Made by a program: the position numbers and the translations under genes
Assembly: GCA_027533395.1 (NCBI GenBank)
Contig: JAPZUF010000004.1
Location: forward strand, 62,001 to 126,000
Origin: Cyclobacteriaceae bacterium
GTDB taxonomy: Bacteria > Bacteroidota > Bacteroidia > Cytophagales > Cyclobacteriaceae
Direction: 5' to 3'
Length of the DNA: 64,000 nucleotides
Notes under the pieces: generated by a model
Seen by the model: only the letters and a program-made list of their open reading frames with translations
Told to the model about the DNA's origin: nothing
Databases searched by the model: none
Shown here: in pieces, positions 58,965 to 64,000 of the stretch
Layout of the letters: the number at the start of each line of letters is the position of its first letter
Numbering within the stretch: the stretch's first letter is position 1

Positions 58965-59681
58965 TTATACTTTCAACTGTCTTAAATAGAGCTGAATGGT
59001 ATTTTCTAATCCAAGATAAAGCGCATCGCATACAACAGCATGGCCAATGCTTACCTCATCTAAATGCGGAATATTTTGCGCGAAGTATTGCAGGTTTTCT
59101 AAACTTAAATCATGCCCGGCATTAATGCCTAACCCTAGCCGATGTGCAGTTAACGCTGTTTCGATATAAGGTTTAATTGCTATTTCTTTGTTGAGTTTAA
59201 ATTCTCGGGCATACGGTTCAGTATACAATTCAACGCTATCTGCACCTACTGCGGCTGCACCTTCGGCCATTTGTGGTGAAGGATCAATGAAAATGGAAAC
59301 ACGAGCACCGGATTTTTTTAAGGTAGCAACAATTTCCTGGAGAAAGTTTTTATGTTGGATGGTATCCCACCCAGCATTAGAAGTAATCACATCCGGACCA
59401 TCAGGCACTAAAGTAGCTTGTGCAGGTTTTACTAAATCAATCATTTTTAGGTAACGATCATCAGGATAGCCTTCGATGTTAAATTCTGTTTGAACAACAT
59501 CTTTTAGCTTTAACACATCATCATACCGAATGTGTCGCTCGTCTGGCCGAGGATGCACTGTAATTCCTTGGGCACCAAATCGCTCGCAGTTAATGGCTGC
59601 TTCTACAACATCAGGATTGTTGCCACCTCGTGCATTTCTAAGTGTGGCGAATTTATTAATATTGACACTGAATCTAATCAC
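58965..59681 (-). CDS. pdxJ: Pyridoxine 5-phosphate synthase PdxJ
   Basis: The 238-residue enzyme joins deoxyxylulose phosphate with amino-acetone phosphate to give pyridoxine phosphate. Conserved stretches are NINKFATLRNARGG, ITVHPRPDERHIR, LVPDGPDVITSN, VSIFIDPSPQMAE, ELYTEPYA and GINAGHDLSLENL. The start codon is GTG (59679-59681). It is divergent from yqeY across 55 bp and upstream of the TPM pair, with which it may share a transcript. Confidence 0.96.
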   Translation of the reverse strand: MIRFSVNINKFATLRNARGGNNPDVVEAAINCERFGAQGITVHPRPDERHIRYDDVLKLKDVVQTEFNIEGYPDDRYLKMIDLVKPAQATLVPDGPDVITSNAGWDTIQHKNFLQEIVATLKKSGARVSIFIDPSPQMAEGAAAVGADSVELYTEPYAREFKLNKEIAIKPYIETALTAHRLGLGINAGHDLSLENLQYFAQNIPHLDEVSIGHAVVCDALYLGLENTIQLYLRQLKV

Positions 59682-59736
59682 AACTCTAAAACAGTTTGGT
59701 TTGATGTTCGTTCCAAAAAAAATTAAATAAAAACTT

Positions 59737-60186
59737 ATGAGCTTAAAACTGCAAATCGATCAGGACATAAAAAAGGCCATGTTGGCAAAAAATAAGGAAG
59801 AATTAGAAGCTTTGCGCAGCATTAAATCATTAATCTTGTTAGCCGAAACCGAGAAAGGTGGCTCTGGCGATGTAGCAGCTGAAACTGAAATGAAACTTTT
59901 AACCAAAGCTGCTAAACAAAGAAAAGAATCTGCAGATATTTTTAATCAACAAAATCGCCCTGATTTGGCTGAAAAAGAATTGAATCAATTAGAAGTAATT
60001 AACCGCTACTTGCCTAAACAATTAACCGAAGAAGAAATTACGCAAGAACTAAAGAAAATTATTGAATCAGTTGGCGCCAAATCGCCAGCAGAAATGGGAA
60101 AGGTAATGGGTGTGGCTACCAAACAATTAGCTGGCAAAGCAGATGGTAAATTGATTTCAGAACTTGTTAAAAAATTGTTGTCTTGA
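59737..60186 (+). CDS. GatB/YqeY-domain protein
   Basis: The 149-residue protein is a typical YqeY: MLAKNKEELEALRSIKSLIL at the N-terminus, ELNQLEVINRYLPKQLTEEEI in the middle, and SPAEMGKVMGVATKQLAGKADG near the C-terminus, all helical. The tail domain resembles that of the GatB amidotransferase subunit, which binds tRNA; the function of free YqeY proteins is unclear. The stop overlaps the cvpA-like start by 4 bp. Confidence 0.9.
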   Translation: MSLKLQIDQDIKKAMLAKNKEELEALRSIKSLILLAETEKGGSGDVAAETEMKLLTKAAKQRKESADIFNQQNRPDLAEKELNQLEVINRYLPKQLTEEEITQELKKIIESVGAKSPAEMGKVMGVATKQLAGKADGKLISELVKKLLS

Positions 60187-60680
60187 GTTACATAGATATA
60201 GCCTTAATAGTTTTGCTCATCATTGGCGGCTTCTTTGGCTACAAAGAAGGCTTTTTAATGGAAGTTGTGTCTCTCATAGCCATATTGTTAGGTGTTTTGG
60301 GTGGCTTTAAACTAATGGGGCAGGCCATGATTTTGCTTGAGCAAAAAATGAATATTGATGAAAGTGTTTTACCGTATGTGGCCTTTGGTGTAGTATTTAT
60401 TTGCGTGGTTATTCTTGTTACTTTATTAGGCCGAGCTATAAAAGCCAAAATAGATAAATCATTTTTAGGACGCGTGGATCAATCTGCAGGAGCACTGCTT
60501 GGAATTTTCAGAACAGCTTTTATGTTAAGTGTTGTGTTATGGATTGTTCACTCACTTCAAGTTCAAATGCCCGAACATTGGACAAACGATGCTTGGTTAT
60601 ACCCAAAGATTGCCGAATTAGCACCAAACATCACAAATTGGATATCAGAATTTATTCCCATGTTTAAAGATGTTTTTTAG
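60183..60680 (+). CDS. CvpA-family membrane protein
   Basis: The 165-residue protein has four predicted membrane helices (DIALIVLLIIGGFFGY, VVSLIAILLGVLGGFKL, YVAFGVVFICVVILVTLL, ALLGIFRTAFMLSVVLWIV) and the family opening YKEGFLMEVVSLIA. CvpA is needed for colicin V secretion in E. coli and affects envelope tolerance; its general role is uncertain. Translation probably starts at TTG 60183, overlapping the YqeY stop, an unusual but fitting coupling start. Confidence 0.88.
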   Translation: MSYIDIALIVLLIIGGFFGYKEGFLMEVVSLIAILLGVLGGFKLMGQAMILLEQKMNIDESVLPYVAFGVVFICVVILVTLLGRAIKAKIDKSFLGRVDQSAGALLGIFRTAFMLSVVLWIVHSLQVQMPEHWTNDAWLYPKIAELAPNITNWISEFIPMFKDVF

Positions 60681-60754
60681 ATCAGGAATTAAAAACTGAA
60701 AATTTAGTCCCATCAATTCTAAAATTTTACTTACTTATAACTTTAAATACTAGC

Positions 60755-61510
60755 ATGGCACTGGTTGTAAAACAACAAGGAGAATTTAAATATGTAGATG
60801 AAGGCAAAGGATCCGTCATTCTTTTGCTTCATGGTTTATTTGGCGCCCTCAGCAACTGGGAAGGCGTTACCAATCGTTTTTCCCAAAATTTCAGGGTAGT
60901 AATTCCTATGCTTCCCATTTACGAAATGCCAATTAAAGAAGCAGGTATTGACGGACTCAGAAAATTTGTTGAAGACTTTGTTCAAACCATGGGTTTAAAA
61001 GAACTAACCATCATGGGAAACAGTTTAGGCGGACACGTAGCCTTAGCTTATACACTTAAAAATCCCGATAAAGTAAAAAAGCTAATCTTAACAGGAAGCT
61101 CAGGTTTATTTGAAGATTCAATGGGTGGCTCTTATCCAAAAAGAGGCAATTATGATTATATCCGCGAACGTGTAGCCTACACTTTTTATGATCCCGCAGT
61201 AGCCACAAAAGAACTGGTTGACGAAGTTTTTGAAACAACCAATTCCATCCCAAAATGCATGCGTATTGTTGCCATCGCTAAATCTGCTCAGCGACATAAC
61301 ATGGCTAACGATATCCCAAACATTAAAATTCCTACCTTTTTAGTGTGGGGACTGAATGATACTATAACACCTCCAATGGTGGCACATGAATTCAATCGAT
61401 TGATACCAAATTCTACCTTGCGTTTTATTGACAAATGTTGCCACGCACCTATGATGGAACATCCCGAAAAATTTAATGAACTCGTAGAAGATTTTCTTGT
61501 TAATAGATAA
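60755..61510 (+). CDS. Alpha/beta hydrolase
   Basis: The 251-residue protein is an alpha/beta hydrolase with the oxyanion motif LLLHGLFGALSNWEGV, nucleophile elbow MGNSLGGHVALAY (Ser about residue 90), catalytic Asp in LVWGLNDTITPP and catalytic His in CCHAPMMEHPEKF. The family includes esterases and ring-cleavage hydrolases of the MhpC/BioH type; the substrate is not evident. It precedes the CBS gene by 8 bp, so it may share its transcript. Confidence 0.85.
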   Translation: MALVVKQQGEFKYVDEGKGSVILLLHGLFGALSNWEGVTNRFSQNFRVVIPMLPIYEMPIKEAGIDGLRKFVEDFVQTMGLKELTIMGNSLGGHVALAYTLKNPDKVKKLILTGSSGLFEDSMGGSYPKRGNYDYIRERVAYTFYDPAVATKELVDEVFETTNSIPKCMRIVAIAKSAQRHNMANDIPNIKIPTFLVWGLNDTITPPMVAHEFNRLIPNSTLRFIDKCCHAPMMEHPEKFNELVEDFLVNR

Positions 61511-61518
61511 AAGAAATC

Positions 61519-62184
61519 ATGCTGGCGAAAGAACTTATTAATTACATGATTCCACCTTTAAAAGGAACAGACGATGCTCACAAAGCAATTGTATGGATGG
61601 AAGAATTTCGCTGTGCTCACCTACCCGTAATCGAAGAAAATAAATTGCTTGGGTTTATTTCAGAAGAAATCATCCTAGAAGCAAATGAAATTGATAAAGA
61701 AGTTAAAGACTTCCAACTAACAGGTCAAAACAGTTTTGTAAAAAATGATACACATTTTTACGACATCCTGAAAACAGCGACAGACAATAAAATACAAATG
61801 ATAGCAGTTTTGAATGAGGATGATTCTTATGCTGGCGTTATAACTGTTCAGGATACTTTAGCATCTTTTGCCCAAGCTGCTGCTGTGCAAATGCCCGGAA
61901 GTGTTTTGGTTTTATCAATGAGTTTTATCGATTACTCTTTGGCAACCATTAGCAGATTAATAGAAGAAAACAATGCCAAAGTATTAAGCAGTTTAATAAA
62001 TGAAGACCCGCTCGATAATTCAAAAATCAGATTAACGCTCAAACTCAATCAAGAAGACTTATCGCGTATAGTAGCAACGTTAGAACGATTTGGATACCGC
62101 GTTATTGGCAGATACCAAGAAAGCAAACAAGCGCCACCGCAAAAAGAAAGATTAGATATGCTTTTACGCTATCTCGATATTTAA
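61519..62184 (+). CDS. CBS-domain protein
   Basis: The 221-residue protein has two CBS-like motifs in its first 130 residues (MIPPLKGTDDAHKAIVWMEEF, HLPVIEENKLLGFISEE and KNDTHFYDILKTATDNK, MIAVLNEDDSYAGVITVQD) and a C-terminal region resembling an ACT-type fold (GSVLVLSMSFIDYSLATIS, RLTLKLNQEDLSRIVATL). It is predicted to bind an adenine nucleotide and act as a sensor. It lies between the hydrolase and NAD kinase, an arrangement I recall from other Bacteroidota. Confidence 0.82.
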   Translation: MLAKELINYMIPPLKGTDDAHKAIVWMEEFRCAHLPVIEENKLLGFISEEIILEANEIDKEVKDFQLTGQNSFVKNDTHFYDILKTATDNKIQMIAVLNEDDSYAGVITVQDTLASFAQAAAVQMPGSVLVLSMSFIDYSLATISRLIEENNAKVLSSLINEDPLDNSKIRLTLKLNQEDLSRIVATLERFGYRVIGRYQESKQAPPQKERLDMLLRYLDI

Positions 62185-62238
62185 ACTATTTTCCGTACGT
62201 AAACAATTCGTACTTTTATATTTCAACCTATATCGACT

Positions 62239-63111
62239 ATGCGCGTAGGAGTACATGGCAAAGAAATAAGTACGAAAAAAATGCCTATTGTAGAGCGTGT
62301 GCTTGAGCTTATTCATGAAAGCCAGGCACAACCTGTATTATCTGAAGCACTAGGTTTGCAATGCAAAAAGGAAGGCATTAAAAGTAAATTCGATACTTTT
62401 AAGCCAGGCGATAACCTTCGCGACTTGACATTTATGTTAAGCTTAGGTGGAGACGGAACTCTGCTAGAAACAGTTAACTATGTTGGTCAATTTATGGTAC
62501 CTGTGCTTGGAATAAACCTTGGCAGATTAGGATTTCTGGCAACGATTAACCAAGAAGAAATAACACTAGCCATTCAAAAACTATTTGAAGGTGCCTATCA
62601 GATAGATGAAAGAGCAATGCTTCGTTTAGAAACAAATCGAGATTTATTTGGGCAAACCAACTTTGCCTTAAATGATCTAACCATCATGAAAAAGGACTCA
62701 GCCGCCATGATTACAGTCCATGCTTACATTGATGGAGCATTTCTAAACTCATATTGGGCAGATGGCTTAATTGTATCAACACCAACTGGCAGCACAGGTT
62801 ATAATTTAAGCTGCGGAGGTCCATTGGTTTTTCCACGATCCGGGAGTTTTGTCCTAACACCTGTAAGTCCTCACAACCTTACAACAAGACCCATTATAGT
62901 GCCCGATCAGTCAATAATCAAATTAGAAGTTGAAGGTAGAAGCAAACAATATCTTATTACCCTTGATAGCAGAGTTGCAACTGGGGATCTAAATCTTGAA
63001 ATAACAATTATGAAAGAAAACTTTAAAGCAAGGCTGATTCAACTCGAAGGGCAACATTATTTCAAAACACTAAGACAAAAGCTTAATTGGGGTTTTGACA
63101 TAAGAAACTAA
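62239..63111 (+). CDS. nadK: NAD kinase
   Basis: The 290-residue enzyme phosphorylates NAD to NADP. Motifs are LGGDGTLLETV near residues 74-84, LGINLGRLGFLATI, FALNDLTIMKKDSAAM and the glycine-rich VSTPTGSTGYNLSCGGP, followed by PHNLTTRPIIVPDQSII. The length fits the family. It is transcribed after the CBS gene with a 54-bp spacer, and precedes the outer-membrane protein gene by 46 bp. Confidence 0.96.
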   Translation: MRVGVHGKEISTKKMPIVERVLELIHESQAQPVLSEALGLQCKKEGIKSKFDTFKPGDNLRDLTFMLSLGGDGTLLETVNYVGQFMVPVLGINLGRLGFLATINQEEITLAIQKLFEGAYQIDERAMLRLETNRDLFGQTNFALNDLTIMKKDSAAMITVHAYIDGAFLNSYWADGLIVSTPTGSTGYNLSCGGPLVFPRSGSFVLTPVSPHNLTTRPIIVPDQSIIKLEVEGRSKQYLITLDSRVATGDLNLEITIMKENFKARLIQLEGQHYFKTLRQKLNWGFDIRN

Positions 63112-63127
63112 TTTTTTATTATTTTTG
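63095..63127 (+). promoter_or_regulatory. Predicted promoter of the outer-membrane protein gene
   Basis: TATTTTTG (63120-63127) fits TAnnTTTG, and a TTG (63095-63097) lies 22 bp upstream, a slightly long but acceptable -33 spacing. The element overlaps the end of nadK and would give a leader of about 25 nt. Confidence 0.5.
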
Positions 63128-63157
63128 TGTTCTTAGGTCAAGTGAAACTTTAATCTT

Positions 63158-64000
63158 ATGCGCAAGTTTACCTTTTTAATCTTCATAATCAGTTTGCTCT
63201 GTGTAGGGCACGAAGCATCGGCTCAAATGAGTCGCAAAAAGATAAAAAAGAACAACAGAAGCATCTCCCACTACAAAGGGAAAAAACGTGGTTTTGACCC
63301 AAATAAAAAATACAACGCAGTAGGGATAAGCTTAAATGCCATGAATTATTATGGCGATATCGCTCCCCTTCCACGTAAAGCGAGCACAGACATTGCTTTT
63401 ACAAGACCAGCCATAGGATTTTCTTATACTCATCGCTTTGGTCCTTTTTACCAGCTAACGGGTTCTTTTACATATGGTACGTTAGCAGGTTCAGATGCTG
63501 AATCGGCCGACCCATCCGGAGACAATGCCTACAGGTTTGTAAGAAACCTGAGTTTTAGAAACAGAGTAAAAGAGTTAGCCGTTGTAGGAACTTTCGATTT
63601 GTTTCCGAATCAAGGAACATACATTAGCCGAGTAAAATGGACACCTTACGCATTTTTAGGTTTAGCTGTTTTCCACCATAATCCACAAGCAAAAGGAGTC
63701 GATGGAAAATGGGTAGACTTACAACCATTAGGAACTGAAGGACAATTTGCAAACCTTCCTTCGGATGCAGCAAATGCAGGTATCAAACCTTACAACAGAA
63801 TTCAATTTGCCATTCCATTCGGTATCGGTGCCCGTTTCCGCATTAATGAAGTGATGGATATTTCAGGTGAGTTCGGTTTTCGCTACTTATTTACAGATTA
63901 TATAGATGATGTATCTAGAAATTACGTGGATTTAACCCTTCTCTCACCGGAAGCGCGTGCCTTCTCTTACCGTTCAAATGAGGTAAATCCAACGGCCTCT
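63158..64000 (+). CDS. DUF6089-like outer-membrane beta-barrel protein (truncated by the window)
   Basis: The frame opens at the ATG at 63158 and stays open for 281 codons to the window end, so the C-terminus is missing. A signal peptide is clear (FLIFIISLLCVGHEASAQ), followed by a basic stretch (MSRKKIKKNNRSISHYKGKK) and alternating aromatic beta strands typical of small outer-membrane barrels (YNAVGISLNAMNYYGDIAPL, GFSYTHRFGPFYQLTGSFTY, WTPYAFLGLAVFHHNPQA, FAIPFGIGARFRINEVMD). It matches the DUF6089 proteins I know to follow NAD kinase in Bacteroidota; the function is unknown. Confidence 0.78.
   Translation, partial: MRKFTFLIFIISLLCVGHEASAQMSRKKIKKNNRSISHYKGKKRGFDPNKKYNAVGISLNAMNYYGDIAPLPRKASTDIAFTRPAIGFSYTHRFGPFYQLTGSFTYGTLAGSDAESADPSGDNAYRFVRNLSFRNRVKELAVVGTFDLFPNQGTYISRVKWTPYAFLGLAVFHHNPQAKGVDGKWVDLQPLGTEGQFANLPSDAANAGIKPYNRIQFAIPFGIGARFRINEVMDISGEFGFRYLFTDYIDDVSRNYVDLTLLSPEARAFSYRSNEVNPTAS

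Overview
The window looks like ordinary chromosomal DNA of a Bacteroidota bacterium, most likely of the order Cytophagales (inference). The evidence is an AT-rich sequence, promoter elements of the Bacteroidota type (TAnnTTTG near -7, TTG near -33), many lipoproteins and PPIases, and gliding genes (GldJ, and GldD next to mutY-ssb). There are also phylum-typical conserved genes: a DUF4175-like coiled-coil protein, a 29-residue Lys/Arg-rich protein upstream of RNase G, and a DUF6089-like protein after NAD kinase. Coding density is high and almost every gene looks intact. I found no rRNA, tRNA, CRISPR array, prophage or intact insertion sequence.

Layout. 1-10.9 kb is one long minus-strand run: AhpD-like protein, unknown, exonuclease III, DUF4175-like giant, RsbW-like kinase, YbeY, MnmG, methyltransferase, Ig-like lipoprotein and a truncated TPR protein. 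This run carries four parS-like palindromes, and the 173-bp mnmG leader also holds an exact DnaA box, which suggests the window lies near the replication origin. 11-18.9 kb: ComF, GldJ, Mfd, a THUMP-like methyltransferase, a doubled LABN membrane protein and two small proteins. 19-28.3 kb: a flavoprotein, a solute-binding protein, Asd, a large lamin-tail surface protein, TMEM175-like channel, glutamine cyclotransferase and a TlpA-like lipoprotein. 28.4-34.8 kb: RNase G, the 29-residue protein, TPR and HU on one strand, facing mutY-ssb-gldD and two accessory genes. 34.8-42.9 kb: MoxR ATPase with three SurA/PpiC-type proteins, then a SpoIIE-STAS-RsbW partner-switching module. 43-53 kb: PAS histidine kinase, GNAT-like protein, VTT protein, ferrochelatase, GMC oxidoreductase, FtsX-type permease, IspH and PhoD. 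54-59.7 kb: photolyase-like protein, deoxynucleoside kinase, a repeat-bearing spacer, DUF4097-like protein, two TPM proteins and PdxJ. 59.7-64 kb: YqeY, CvpA, hydrolase, CBS protein, NAD kinase and a truncated outer-membrane protein.

The genes mostly serve housekeeping: tRNA and rRNA maturation, DNA repair, cofactor synthesis (haem, PLP, NADP, isoprenoids), envelope folding and stress signalling. I see no clear new multi-gene system. The items most worth following up are the parS/DnaA-box cluster, the triple 19-bp repeat at 56.3 kb, the missing start codon of ispH, the photolyase-family protein without Fe-S ligands, and the small proteins that are easily missed in annotation.
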